A DNA stretch of 64,000 bases from Hypomesus transpacificus (GCF_021917145.1 NW_025813783.1:32501-96500); one strand, 5' to 3'. Shown: positions 39,700 through 52,328, numbered from the stretch's first letter. Notes: a model not told the origin generated them from the sequence alone. Numbers and translations: made by a program.

Positions 39700-42600
39700 T
39701 CATTTCTTTTTATTTTTCAAAAATCTGTTCCTCTTTCTGCCAGCCCCCACAGCAGCCTTCTCTGTCATGATCTGTTGATACTTCTTCTTGTTTGTGCTAA
39801 AAGGTAAAGGAGACACAAGCATCAACACGAAGCATTTTACATCCGTGAAACATTAAAAAGAGTAAATGACCGATTGAAAATGAAAGAATCTTTGTATGCT
39901 TTCTGTATAAAAGGTGAACTGCAAAGATGGTAGAACAGCACCACCGTGTGTCTGGAGGTAAGAAGTCTGACATGCAGACATGAACGTACTGTCTGAACTC
40001 TGCATCAGCCAGCAGCTCCTCCACCATGGTCCGCTTCCTGTCCTTCTTGGGGATCCGAGAGTGATAGAAATCCACAGGACTGTCTACCACCGTGCCCACC
40101 TGAAACATGTAACACACGCACACAACCACACAGTAAGTTAAAGGTCTCAAACCCATAGGCCCGGTTTCCCAGATATGGATAATCCTGGTCCTAAAGTAAT
40201 AGAAACATTCAATGATTTCCATCTAAAATGTTTTAAGGCTATGACTAGGGTTTACTCCATGTCTGGGAAACCGGGCCACAGTGAACGCCATCGAGGCAGA
40301 GTTGAGAGTGGTTGAACTCTGACCTGGAAATACTTGGGGAATCCATCGCGGTCGTTCTTCTTGTAGAATCTCTTGGGATCCATGGCTGCTCGCATCTTCA
40401 GGGCTTTAAGGTCTCCCTTCAGCTCTGTGGTCATCTCAGGGGCCCGCATGTTGAACCAACCATCTCCTGTGGTCTTCTCCTTCTCCGCCTGGAAGTGGGC
40501 GTGATAGTATACAACCCCATACATCAGTCTTATCTTGCACAGAAACTATATCGTTTTTGGGATCGCTAAAGAGCTATATATATTTTTTTTTAAGACTTTA
40601 AAACCTGTCCAGGGTGGCAGTGAACAGGATTAAACGATTTGTAGTTCTTCCACTGTTGAGTAAAGGTCCATCGAAGCTGATCTCGTCTGAGACTCACCTT
40701 GCGCTTTAGCTTCGAGGCCTGCTTGGACTCGCTGTACGGAGGAACCGCGTCCTGCTTCTCAAACTCTGGACCAATCACACTCTTCTTCATCACCTAACCA
40801 CACAGGAAGTTTCAGTACACGTTTGACTGATATTTGAAGTAAACCAATGCCTGCTTTTCTATGCCTTACTGCCGGAGGTGACTGAATATATAATCAATTT
40901 GAGTAAAAATTAAATTAAATTAGAAAGGTATAAATTCCTGATATATTGGCACTTTAAAGGCACCAGTGAAGTCGGGTTTTAAAAATGAACAAAGTAAAAC
41001 AATTTGATTGTTTATGAGATTAAACCCTCCTTCAAGAAGTCTAGTATTTCTTTCTAACTGGTCCCCTGGATACCAGGTGACCAGGACAGCAGCTGAGCGA
41101 CTCACCTGGTCGTCGCTCTTCTGCTTCTTCTTCTGGGGGTCGTTGCTGGATGCGTTCTTCGGTTTGCCACCATCGAAACAGACGTACAAACCTCCCAGCT
41201 GCCGGGCTCTGAGGCCTGTGTCGATCCGGCTAGACAGCGCCATCCTGCGAACACACACACACCTCAGGGACACAGCATGTATGTGTGTCTGTACTGTGAA
41301 TTCTTACCTCCCTGCATGGACATGAATGTGATGGCTAACATGCGTGCTTATACAAGGACCCCCCCGGGTGAAAAGTAGCCTGACATGTCTACGTGCAGAC
41401 ACACTCACGAGTTCTGGCTCTTGATAGTAAAGAGCGCCCTGTCATCGTCATCCTCCTCATCGTCACCATCTTCATCCACAAACTCTTCCTCATCCTCTGC
41501 AGCTGTCTCCGCCTCTTCCGGGGTCTCTTGGTAAAACCGTCCATCCCGTTGGCCCGGCCGTGTGTCAATCACAAACAGACCGTCAGAGACAGGCTCGCTC
41601 TGCGAGGGTCCGGCAAGGTCTTCATTATCCTCCTCTTCCTCCTCATGGCCAGACACCTCCTCATCCTCCTCCTCATCCTCGCTGCTGTCCAGCAGACTGA
41701 CCACCTTCGCCTTCTGGATGATGATGGAGTCGTAGGGCTGCTGGGTGACCTCTGACACGACAACCTTGAGCTTCTGGCTGGAGTTCACCTGGATGGACTC
41801 AGGGAGGAAGGCCTGGGGGGGCAGGATAGCGGCTTCTGAACCCGCCTCGACAGTCTCAGGTGCTGAAACAGACACCTCCATCTCCTCCTCCTCCCCCTCC
41901 ATCACCACCAACACACTGTCCACCTTCTTCTCAATCACCACATTCACCTCCTCCTGGTTCTCCTCTTCGGCCACCTCCTCCTGCTCCTTCAACACTGCCA
42001 CCTGTGCCTCCTTCCTCTCTACCACCACATCCTCCTGCTGCTGCTCCTCTAACACCACAACATCCTCCTCCTCCTCCATCACCACCAACACACTGTCCAC
42101 CTTCTTCTCAATCACCACATTCACCTCCTGGTTCTCCTCTTTGGCCACCTCCTCCTGCTCCTTCAACACTGCCACCTGTGCCTCCTTCCTCTCTACCACC
42201 ACGTCCTTCTGCTGCTGCTCCTCCAACACCACAACATCGTCCTCCTCCTCCTCCTCCTGGTCTAACACCACCACCACCACCTCTTCCTGCTTCTTTTCTT
42301 CAACCCTGTCCTCCTCCTCCTCCTCCTCCTCTAACACCACCACCTCTTTCTGCTTCTCCTCTTCTGCCTTCTCCTCCTCCTCATCCTCCACCACCACCAC
42401 CTCCCCCTGCTGGGCCTTCCCCTCCACCTTTTCCAGCTCCCCTTCTTCTTCACTCAGAACAAGATGGCAGGCATCTGCATTCAGCTCTGGGCTGTGTGCA
42501 CGTGATGATGCAGCAATATCCATGGCCTCCTCTTCATGCCCCTCCTCTCCTGCTGTCACAGGGACGTAGCACACAGTCACTCCCCCTGTGTCTCCGTGAC

Positions 42601-44657
42601 GGAGCTCTGGTTCAGGTCCAGCTTCTGTTTCCCGTGTCATCGCCCCCACATCTTCCTCTGTCGACGAAGCAGAGTGTGACTGCCCCCTCTGCTGGTCAGC
42701 CGCTGCCACTGCAGGTCCACACGCCGCCTGTGTGTCTGCCTGCGATGGAAGCGGTTCACTAGCAGCCTCTGACTCTTCCACATGCGCCTCCCCTGATACG
42801 ATCACACTCCCTCTCTGGCTCTCCTCTGCTTGGCAGAAACCTCGGGGGTCATCTGTTTCGTCCTGGTCAATGAGGTCGATGACCTCCTCCTCTTCCTCCT
42901 CCAGAGTTAGGGTCACGTCCTCAGGGCCGATCGTGGCGTCCAGCTTCGAGTCTTCCAGCACGCTCTCCTCCTCCTGCCCCCGAGACACGCTCACCTTCCC
43001 CAGGTGGCAGGGCTTCTCTGTGGACATCTCTACCATGTGGGCCCCCTCCTCCAGCCCCCCCCTGCTCTCCTCCGTGACAGAGACTATGGTCCTCTCCACC
43101 ACCACGGACAGCCTGGTGACGGAGACAGTCTTGCTGCAGGGGATGCCCCTCCCCCTTCTGGTGCTGACAGACGGGGAGACGTTCAACGACTCGTCGGAGT
43201 CCGTCGTCCCAGAGCAGGCGTATCTGGGCGCGGTTCTTTTGCGGGTAGACCTCCTGGGGGTCACGCTGGGGCCGGACTCGAAGCCCTCCGAGTCCCACGC
43301 CCCCGGGTCTGCCACTGGGGTCCTGGTCCTCCGGCTGGGGGTAGGGGAGCGGGGGAGGTCCGAGGCCTTCTCCAGGTGCATGGGGATGGGCTGGGTGGAG
43401 CGGCCGGTCCTGCCCCGGGCGGGGCGTCTGCTCGTGGACGGGGCGGCAGAGAGGCTGGAGGCACAGCTGTCGACCTCCGACACGTCCCCCGCGTCCTCGG
43501 CGCGGCGGCTGGCGAGGGAGCGAGTGATGGCGCTTCTCCTCAGGCTCCGGGTCACTCTCTGGGTGTCTGACGCCGCAGAGCTGCACGAGTCTTTCCCCTC
43601 CTCCTTCCCCTCCTCCTCAGACTCCACCGGGATCGAGTCTGATTGGCCAGAGCCCGCTGCCCTTTTGGTGCCACGGCGTGCAAGCGGCCCCACCCTGGAC
43701 GCTGACGTCGCCGACGAACAGGAGTCTACATCTGAGAGATTTACGCACGGATTGGACGAGCGGCCCGGGGTCTTCCTCCGCCCCCTGCGCAGGATCGGGT
43801 GGTCCACGTCCGACGCTGCGGAGCAGGAGGACTCAGAGTCTGACACGTCCGCCTCATGTGTGGAGTCTAGCCGGTGGGACTGAAGCCTGGACGCCCTGGT
43901 TCTCCTCTTCACGGTGGAGCTCTGGTCCTGGAGAGGCGTGGAAGGGACCCCCTCTTCCCCACCAGCACCCACAGGGGTCATGGGCAGCTGAGAGGCAGTC
44001 TGCTCCCTGTTGGCCGTCCTCCTGCCGGTCCTTCTACAGCTGGATGGGGTAGCCTGGCGAAGAGGGAAGGTTTATGTTACTGTACTGTTGGAATAGTTAT
44101 GCTATTGAGCAAGTCACTTTGTGTAACTGCACAGTCATGAATTGTAACTCTTTCTGTTCTATTTAGAAATGTATTTAACCAGGGACTATTACATTATTAT
44201 AATGTTTTTTATCAGCTGCTACTACAGTGGCTAGCCTGCTGTGTTTCAATACTTCCGGCCTGGTTCTGTGACTGTTGAACACCAGAACTCAGAAAGCAAC
44301 TGCAACAGAGGATCGGTTCATAAACACTACAAAAGCCAGTCAGCAGGCTGGCACCTGAATACTTTAACAAACAAACATTTCAGAGACAAAAAACAACGTG
44401 CCTTTGAACAAACAACTCGCAAACAAAGTAGCGAAGATACCACGTGAGCGTCAGAACTCCGGCTACCTAGCACACTCACTGAGCAGCACGTGACATTTTC
44501 TGTGTGCAACTTCGTCGGATAAACGAATTAATTTCTACTCGTATTTATCTAATTATACTCTTGACTTATGTCGACAACTTACAGAGACATCGGTGGATTC
44601 ATCGGAGTTGGATTTCGTAGGGGAGCACGCGCGTACTCCTCTTCTGGTCGCCACCAT
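39700..44657 (-). CDS. dnttip2: DNTTIP2 (TdIF2), Fcf2-domain nucleolar protein, complete
   Basis: Nucleolar and chromatin factor related to yeast Fcf2, which acts in early pre-rRNA processing. Exons in transcript order: 44657-44583, 44053-41409, 41244-41106, 40793-40698, 40488-40324, 40099-39990, 39796-39700. They sum to 3327 bases, 1108 residues (human 756). The start MVATRRGVRA resembles the human one. Exon 2 encodes a long disordered Ser- then Glu/Val-rich region ending in a conserved LFVIDTRPGQ. Exon 3 has ARQLGGLYVCF. The Fcf2 domain spans about residues 985-1085, with GDGWFNMRAPEMT, LKALKMRAAMDPKRFYKK, DFYHSRIPKKDRKRT and VEELLADAEFR. The tail is basic (RKRNRFLKNKKK). gclm lies upstream on the same strand, as in human 1p22.1. 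The extra length over human is in exon 2. Confidence 0.94.
40158..40277. mobile_element. 120-bp MITE with GGCCCGGTTTCCCAGA ends
   Basis: Perfect 16-base terminal inverted repeats (GGCCCGGTTTCCCAGA at 40158-40173, its complement at 40262-40277) enclose AT-rich sequence. It lies in the dnttip2 intron between exons 5 and 6. This type of element is widespread in fish genomes. Confidence 0.75.
41901..42240 (-). repeat. dnttip2: 177-bp in-frame tandem duplication in dnttip2 exon 2
   Basis: The + strand word ATCACCACCAACACACTGTC starts at 41901 and again at 42078. The intervening 59-residue unit (EKKVDSVLVVMEEEEDVVV...) occurs twice with a few changes, for example KEENQEV against EEENQEEV, and a partial third copy of the acidic EEEE/VVVL motif follows. 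Confidence 0.85.
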
Positions 44658-46549
44658 CTTTCTTACAATCCCCTCTCACTCACTTCCGGTTTAGACATGT
44701 GTTCGTGGACTAGGCTACGATAGACTCGATCAATCAATTTACAAACTAGACAACATAGCCGATAAATCTGCATTGGTGTGGGAAATTAAACGGATTGCGT
44801 TCCCCATTTTCCCGTTCCCCCAGGCTTCTCAAATGAACAATAGGTAGCTTGGTATTGTAAACGACTGCCGCTACAAGAACTTAATGTATACAAAGTTCAA
44901 GGAGAAGTTAGTTATACGCAATACATAGGAAGTTTGAAACAATCATACTGCGCCGTAAAGTAAAAACAATAAAACATCGTTTTCCTATCTCTACGCTTTC
45001 CACTCCCACAAATCTTTAAAAACAACACATCTTGCTTTCATCATTTTAATAGACCCGATTTTAAAACATGATATACAGAATGAATGTTGACGTAAAATAT
45101 ATTCTTTGTTTACAGTACAACCTTCATATTTTGGACCCTGAAACTTTCCAGTGCTATAAGGAACAGGTCTTCATGCAAGTCCCTATGTAATTGCAGTACA
45201 TTTGAGGTTTTCATTATTGCCATATCGCGGCGAAAGAGTTTCAATCTCATACACAGTACTGTTTGGGGGTAGGACATGCTTTAGAAACAGTCAATAAAAG
45301 ATAAGAATAAGGTAAAATGCAACAAGAAAAGCATAATAAACACATTCAACATGAAGAAATGTGTAATATCCAGTAGTGTTCAGTGACTACAAGACTACTA
45401 GTGAAAATGTAAAATAAATGTAATACACTTATTTTTAAATGATATCTTAATAATTTGAGCGAAAAGTTTAATCTTTGAAAGAAGTTAATGAGTTTCACCA
45501 TGGTAGTGGAATGTCGCCCCTTTGCTTTAGTGACAACAAGCACGTGGTCTCCATAAGGTCGTACAGAACCTGACGATCCTCGTTTCGCCCAACGCCATGT
45601 GACATGGTCTGCAGAACTTCTTGTGATGTGAAATAATGTTTGCCTTTCTCAGACTTCAAGCCCACATTAAATGTTCAATGTGGTCTCAGAATTTTTAACC
45701 CTACTGTACAGGATTCCGTTGTCGTAAAATGTAAAAGCCTACTTTTAATTAACATTATTAAATACAACTTTTCCAAAAAAGCAATGAAGATTAGAGGAAG
45801 CTGCTCATTTGCACACAAATGCCTTTTGGTATTGTCAATGGTTGCTCTAAACGACTGCTCTTTCTCTCTGGCCTGATTATTTAAACCTGTAAAGTCCATA
45901 CTGTAAATAAAAACAAAAAAAAGCTAAACCGACATTCTAAAACTGACTTCCTTTTGTGGTACTTAAATCATACAGAATAGTGTTTCCCAGCCCAATACGC
46001 CCTAGCCTGATAAACCAGACAGGATGCTCCACACCAGACTGTAACCTGGAGTGATGTCAGAATCGACACCACATGCCCACTTATACAAGGAAAAACAACT
46101 CTAAGTGTAGATAAGGAAAAGAGGAGTAGGGAGAGAGAGAGAGGCACTTCACTGGAGCCTGGTTTTGACACCATGTTGGATGAGAGGTTAGCTACCAAGC
46201 ATCTCTGTCATGTACAGAGGCCCTTCCTTGCAGTCAGGAGGGGGAGTGGTTTGGACTAGTATGCATTGGTCATGATTCAGCACTCTTCTGAAATCTCCCA
46301 CCGACAGCCTGTCATTCTCTAAACAAACAAACACCCACGCACTTTACCAAACATCTTCCAATCGACACAGCGTGTATAATATTAAGTCTACATGGAAAGG
46401 TGGTAACAGCATGGATGTATCCATGCTTAACAGCAGCAAAAGGCCTGGCTCACGTGTGTGTTTGTGTGTCTAGAGAAGGAGAATGACTCTGCCGACAGTT
46501 TGTCTTCCATAAGGAGTTCTTCTTCACTGCGTGGCAGCTAACCGGCTAG
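44658..46549. other. Spacer between dnttip2 and gclm
   Basis: It should hold the dnttip2 promoter at its left end and the gclm 3' untranslated region at its right end. The sequence is AT-rich. I see no other gene, and I could not pick a convincing gclm polyadenylation signal. Confidence 0.5.
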
Positions 46550-49500
46550 CTACTGGCTGTTCTTCCTGGCGTGGACCAGGTAGCCCTTGGCCTTGATGAT
46601 GCCTCTGCTCTTGACGATGATGGAGTAACGCAGGACCCAGTCCAGACGCCAGTCCTCCACCTGCAGCTGTCTGGTGCTCTCCTGCACCGCCTCCTGGAAG
46701 CTGGCGGCCGACATCAGCTCTGAGGGGCGGGGGAAGGAGAGAGAGAGGGGCGGGGGGAGGAGAGAGAGAGGGGCGGGGGGAGGAGAGAGAGAGAGGGGCG
46801 GTGGGAGGAGAGAGAGGGGCGGGGGGAGGAGAGAGAGGGGCGGGCCGAACAATGAGCATTTACACAGGTTCTGTCTTTATTCTGGATTATGTCTTCCATG
46901 TTGTAACACCATCTCCCTCTGTGAACTGACTGCACCTACAAAATGGTTTATGATGTGGCTGGTTTTCTCACGATGTACTTGGTTATTCACTAACTGCTGA
47001 AATGCTTTTAGAACTTAGCACTTCTGATCCTTGTTTATCAGTTGTACTTTGTATGTGTACCATTTGTATGTCACTTTGGGTTAAACTGTATCAATAAAAT
47101 GTCTACACAACTGTGTGGATCATAAAAGACTTGTTCATTCCCACGCTCCCACTCACGACACTGACGATGTTCTTGTAAACAATGGACTTGGAATCTGGCT
47201 CTTCCAGGCCAGGACTAGAGACATGTCTGGACATGAAGAAGCCTTTAGCATGAGGACTCAACTCAGGCCTCTGAGGAACACTGTGAGCGTGCGGGGGGGT
47301 TGTGGAAAGGTCGTCACCTTTAGGGTCGTTGTGAGTGAGCAGCTGGATGTCAAACTCCTTGGCAAAGGCTGTGAGATCAGGAGGCATCACACAGCAGGAG
47401 GCAAGGTTCACCTGGTTACTGCTGGGCTTCACCTGGAGAGAGAGAGGGGGTTACTAATACACACACACAATCACATTCTCTTACCCTCACACACGTATTC
47501 CCTCTGTCTGTCACACACACACACCTCTCTCCCCCCTCACCTGGGCCCAGTTGTAGAGCTGTTCCAGCAGGTCCTTGTCCAGGTCGGAGGTGCCGATGGC
47601 GGCGATCTTGTGGCTGTGGACCAGCGCCTGCAGCTCCTCCCAGCACGGCTGCAGGTGGGCCAGCGTCTGGACCTCCCCATCCGGGAGGCTAGGGGGCGCT
47701 ATGATCACAGAGTCCAGCTGAGACACCCCCAGGGTCACACAGGCTGCAGAGGACAAGAGCAAGATAGCGGGGGAAAGACTTAACAAGTTGAACTCCACAC
47801 TGGCCACAATTGGATTTGTTCCCCCCCAAAATTATCACACATTCTTTTGGAGAAAATCGTAGGTCTGACCGAATTAGATTAGAAACACTCTCTTTAAAGA
47901 ACCACTTGTTTTAACCAAGCAGACCATGGCAGAGCAGAGGTCACCTCGCGGGGAGTGAAGAAAGAAAATAGAATTCTCCTTAGTATTCGAGAATCTTCTC
48001 CTTAGTATTCTAGAATCTTCTCCTTAGTATTCCATTAGATGCATGAAGACGCCAGTCAGACTTCATGTCAGAACAGAAAGAGGAGGTGGGGAGGGTGGCG
48101 GTGTGAGAGAGAGAAGATGAGGCACACTCACCCAAGTCCACCGCTTCTTTAATGGCCGACTGGTCCGACTCACACAGAAACAGCTTGACTGTGAAGCGAC
48201 AAGGAATTCACAACAGGATCTTAAAGGGCAGGGTCTGTAATGTTGTTTGCGTGCACTTCTTGTCACATTTGCTTAAATAAACCTCACATCCTGACAGCAA
48301 CCAATAAATCTAAAGATTTGACAGTAAAATGTAAATAAATGCTACATTTGTCAACACCGCAGGTCTGTAATAAACATGACCAATCATTTACTCAAGCCCA
48401 AATTGCTCATGTCACAAAACTTACCCACCAGGCCTTTAAGACCAGCACTTGAGTGTAAAACAGCCAGGGGTGGGTTAGAACCGTACCTGACACCTTCAGC
48501 TCCTCCCTCTCCTCCGGGGTGATGGCCTCTGTGGTCTGGGGGATGGAGCAGTCCAGCGTTTCAGGGAGATCCTGAGAGTCAAAACAAACTTACAGATGAG
48601 GCGGCCAGTGTGCAGGCCTGGGTCAAACACATGCAGAAGGTCACTGAATATTGCAGAAGGGGGTGGGTGGGGGTGGTTGTCTGGGGGGGATGCCATTATG
48701 AGCATAGTGCAGAATATCCCCCAGTCCTCTGTAGAATCCCCCCCCCCCCCATCCCCACCCCCCAGGCCCATAGATGTGGTGGCGAGGGGGTAGATTAGCT
48801 GAGCCCAGCAGAAACATGGCGTCAGGTCACACCAGGCCAGGGGCAATGTCTCCTGCTCCCTCCCCCAGCGCAGACACACGTTCCTGGGGGCTTTAGCCTC
48901 CAGCTCTGCGTGAACATCCAGTCTGACAGCTCTCTTTCATCGCGATGCGGCACTCAATGAACACCCCCGCTGTGTTGTTTTCTCCACACTGGAATGCTGT
49001 GGTCTGTGTTCGTAGTATCCGAGTAGAAAAGGCAGATACAATGGGCCAGGCTGTGCAAGAGTTTTATCACAGGTCTGCATGTGGAATTAGGTTGCTTGGA
49101 GTAATGAGTGGTGGACATATGACTTTCTATGATTCAGTGGCATTAACGTAAGGCAGTGGTTCCCAACCCTGGTCCTCGGGACCCCTGTCCTGCATGTTTT
49201 AGATGTTTCTCTGCTCCAAAACACCTGAAGCAGGGCTGGATTAACGACCCATTCATTTGAATCAGGTGTGTTGGAGCAGGGAAACATCTAAAACATGCAG
49301 GACAGGGGGTCCCGAGGACCAGGGATGGGAACCACTAAAATAAGATTAAACTTTTTTTAACCCAGAAGATAAAGTTTACAGGTTACAACATTTAACACAA
49401 TATTGTAACGAAAGTGTAGAAAGTGCTAAGGGAGTAAATGCTAAAGGTAATAAATAGATAATAATACTGTACATGACAGACTAAACAAACCATAGACTCC

Positions 49501-50434
49501 AGCCTCTGGGGTTGGAATAGGAGTGCAAGCAAGGCTAGTCCTGTAACATCACCACTGCCTAAAGCTACTAGAAGTTTTGTTTCCTTATCACATTCATATG
49601 GAGATATGGTGGCAGCATGGAATATTTTCATAATGTGGGCCCTGTCTCACCTTGTCTGTGATGGGAGGAGTTGTGTTGAACCACTCACTCAGGGTGGCTC
49701 GGATACAGTCTTGTAGCTGGAGAACAATAAACAGCATAAATAAATGATAGCTGTGTCATGTGAGGGCTGCTACAACTATGGTAACTGAGTACAGATAAAA
49801 GGAGGAATATCAACGCCTCTTCTGTTGAGATGTACCTTATCGTTCGTCACCTTCCTGACCTTGAGAGTGGTTCTCAAAACAGACAACATTCACGAGGACT
49901 TTTTATGACACACTAGGAGTGTTGTCAAATGTTAACATCTAAATCAGATGGTTTTGTTATATAATCTTTGTACAGTACCAAGTCTACTTGCCTGTGACTA
50001 CAGTCTTTGAGGGGACGATGTGTCTCTTGTGTTAAAGCAGAGAGCCAGAGCACAAGTATTTCCTTGAACACATTTAACACGTCAATAAAAGTTTAGCTTG
50101 AACTTGAATTGCATTCGATCATTGCTAACGCCGTTAGCTAAGCTAGGCTAAAATGTCCTCCTAAGCAACTAGTTAATTGGTGGTAGCTAGCTAGCTGTCT
50201 CATTCACCTGATCTACGACATTAAATGGTGCTTATCTCTGCGCACAATTGAACAATTGATATGTCAAATCAAAACTACTACTACTACTAGTCTAAATTAT
50301 TTTCTTACCTCTTCGCCTGGCGAGGATGGACATTTTTTCTTGAGACGGCTCCGGTTCACTAAATTCCCGGTGTGCAGGTTTAGAGTTGAAGCATGGTTCA
50401 GAAGCGACTTGGCATTACTGTTGACGGTCTCCAT
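46550..50434 (-). CDS. gclm: GCLM, glutamate-cysteine ligase modifier subunit, complete
   Basis: Regulatory subunit of glutamate-cysteine ligase, the first and limiting step of glutathione synthesis in the cytosol. It lowers the Km for glutamate and relieves glutathione inhibition of GCLC. Exons in transcript order: 50434-50309, 49716-49651, 48571-48487, 48188-48132, 47743-47541, 47432-47318, 46719-46550. They sum to 822 bases, 273 residues (human 274). Landmarks: LHTGNLVNRSRLKKKCPSS, EEREELKVS, GVSQLDSVIIAPP, AIGTSDLDKDLLEQLYNWAQ, VNLASCCVMPPDLTAFAKEF, IQLLTHNDPKELMS and SIIVKSRGIIKAKGY. The fold is aldo-keto-reductase-like. The last intron contains a GA/GGGGCGG repeat at 46735-46845 next to the acceptor. 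The upper end of the last exon could be off by one base because of a G run. Confidence 0.96.
49154..49337. mobile_element. 184-bp MITE with CAGTGGTTCCC ends
   Basis: Long terminal inverted repeats of about 63 bases: CAGTGGTTCCCAACCCTGG on the left; the complement on the right ends in GGGAACCACTA. It lies in a gclm intron. The ends fit hAT-type MITEs (CAGTG...CACTG). Flanking 8-mers ACGTAAGG and AAATAAGA match at only 5 of 8, so the target-site duplication is decayed. Confidence 0.75.
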
Positions 50435-50556
50435 GTGGGATTCTTTGTATCTAGCTAGTTTTTCACTGGTCGCAAAACACCGATTAAGGAAGCCTCCCGT
50501 TAGCTTTTCTCACAAAAAATGCAATCTCAGCTAGCTAGATGATTCCCAGCGAGGAG

Positions 50557-50565
50557 TGACCTCGC
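50557..50565 (+). promoter_or_regulatory. gclm: Candidate antioxidant response element core upstream of gclm
   Basis: TGACCTCGC fits the TGACnnnGC core bound by NRF2-small MAF. It lies 123 bases upstream of the gclm start codon. Human GCLM is a well-known NRF2 target. The base after the core is T rather than the preferred purine, so the match is partial. Confidence 0.35.
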
Positions 50566-50892
50566 TCAGGGTAGTCTTGTCAGAATGACTTGCATATGCG
50601 TAATGTTTATTTGGCAAAAGGTATCCCGGCGTGATGGTAGCAAGTGGAACGAGGTACGCCTACTTGCCTACGCAATTCAGATTTGTTGCATTGAAATTCT
50701 GGCCTGGACTTTTGAGGACTGGGGAGAATTATTTCCTGGAGTGGATTAGGCTAAGAGTGGATTGGAATATAAACTCCTATTTACCACAAGATGACGCTGT
50801 GGTCTTATGTTGTATCCGCCTTCCGTCGCCTTTTTGGGAATAGAACGATTAGATTTAAGGTATAAATCCCCCATATGCACGTGTCTGTAGGC

Positions 50893-51195
50893 CAGGGGCG
50901 ATTCTAGGATTAGACCTTTAGGGGTGCTCAGCCCCCAATGGAAATGTAACATGTATACAGTGCCTTGCAAAAGTGCTCAACCACCTTGCTAATATAATCT
51001 CTAATTTCAATGGATAACAATTCATACATTTCTGAATTTTTTGCAAAATATTGAATGAATGATGAACTACTACCTTTCTTCATGAACTACCAGCGTCAAA
51101 TGATAATAAACAATAATACTTTTTATTTTTTTATTATTATTTTTAAGGGTGCTGAGATACTTGAGCACCCCTAAAAGGATCTAAAATCGCCACTG
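50893..51195. mobile_element. 303-bp hAT-type MITE with 8-bp target duplication
   Basis: The ends CAGGGGCGATT and AATCGCCACTG are inverted repeats, followed inward by matching TTTAGGGGTGCT and AGCACCCCTAAA parts. The flanking 8-mers CTGTAGGC (50885-50892) and CTGTAAGC (51196-51203) match at 7 of 8, as expected for hAT insertion. It has no coding capacity. Confidence 0.8.
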
Positions 51196-51734
51196 CTGTA
51201 AGCTATTCACATTAAAGAACTGGAGCGGTCCCAGTAAAATAGGTCACTGATGACATTTTCTAGGGGAGCACATTTCCAGGTAAGGAGTTAACTAGTTACT
51301 AATCATCATCATCGTGTTTTTTTACCATTCCAAACTTTTTATTCACACACACGGATAACTTTTTTTTCGAAATAATTTTTTATATAATGTTTTCAACCTT
51401 TCAAAAGTTTTTTTCTAAAGTCTTTTTTTTCCACACAGTGCAAGGAGAGGTTAGGAGGAGATCAGGTAAGCCCAACACCGTAGATTAAAGCAGAGCAGAG
51501 TACAATTTCAATGATGCAAACTTTTGTTTAAAAACGTTTTTAGAAATGTTTCTATCAACCTTTCGAAACCGTTTTTCTTTTTAAACTTTTGTCTAAACGT
51601 TTTGGATCAAAACTTTTCTTTCACACACACAGTTTATATTAGCAGGTGGTGCATTTCTTGGTAAGACACAATACAGCCCTGCCCTGAATTAAATGCACGG
51701 AAAAGTGTGGTAGGGAGGAGGAAGGGAGGGTTGG

Positions 51735-51803
51735 AGAGAGGGACAGAGAGAGAGAGAGAGAGAGAGGGAGGGAGGGAGGGAAGGAGGTAAGGAGGGAGGG
51801 AGG

Positions 51804-51891
<88 letters not shown>

Positions 51892-51927
51892 GAGAGAGGG
51901 AGGGAGGGACGGAGGGAGGGAGGGAGG

Positions 51928-52015
<88 letters not shown>

Positions 52016-52025
52016 GAGAGAGGGA
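51735..52025. repeat. (GA)n / (GGGA)n microsatellite cluster
   Basis: About 290 bases of GA dinucleotides broken by GGGA and AAAG units, about 300 bases upstream of the chemokine promoter. Between the MITE and this block (51196-51735) the sequence is T-rich with repeated AACTTTT/ACGTTTT words and no gene. Confidence 0.92.
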
Positions 52026-52322
52026 GGTGAACTGTGTGTTTTACTTTCTGGACCTGAACTTTTTGTCGCTCATCCTTAACCTTGTGTTGTGCCAAGAAAA
52101 ACATGGCAAATTAGATCAGTAATCAAAAAAAATTTCTTCCGAGCATTTGTAAAATCGCTTGCCAAGCAAAAAAAAACTGTTTGATGGATATCTGGCTGGT
52201 TGGCTATGAATGCATGCTACTGTGGCAGCATGTGAAGAGAATCTGTGTGTGTAGGTGTGTGTGTGTGTGCGTGTGTGGGTGTGTGTGTGTGTGTAGGCGA
52301 GGGGGAGGTGTCACGGGGAGTG

Positions 52323-52328
52323 TATAAA
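52323..52328 (+). promoter_or_regulatory. Candidate TATA box of the chemokine gene
   Basis: TATAAA in the context AGTGTATAAAGGAAC. A non-coding first exon would begin about 25-30 bases downstream and end at a GTAAGT donor at 52403. The next exon would start at 53214 after a TTACAG acceptor and contain the start codon at 53234. Confidence 0.6.

Noticed and set aside
42732..43883. 383-codon + frame antisense to dnttip2 exon 2
   Set aside because: Shadow of the GC-rich coding exon. The - strand frame joins conserved exons with matching phases.
47041..47100. AATAAA at 47093 on the + strand, resembling a gene end
   Set aside because: Lies in a gclm intron on the opposite strand with no upstream exon; probably the tail of a decayed repeat.
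47115..47783. 222-codon + frame over gclm exons 5 and 6
   Set aside because: Antisense shadow that runs through introns and splice sites of gclm.
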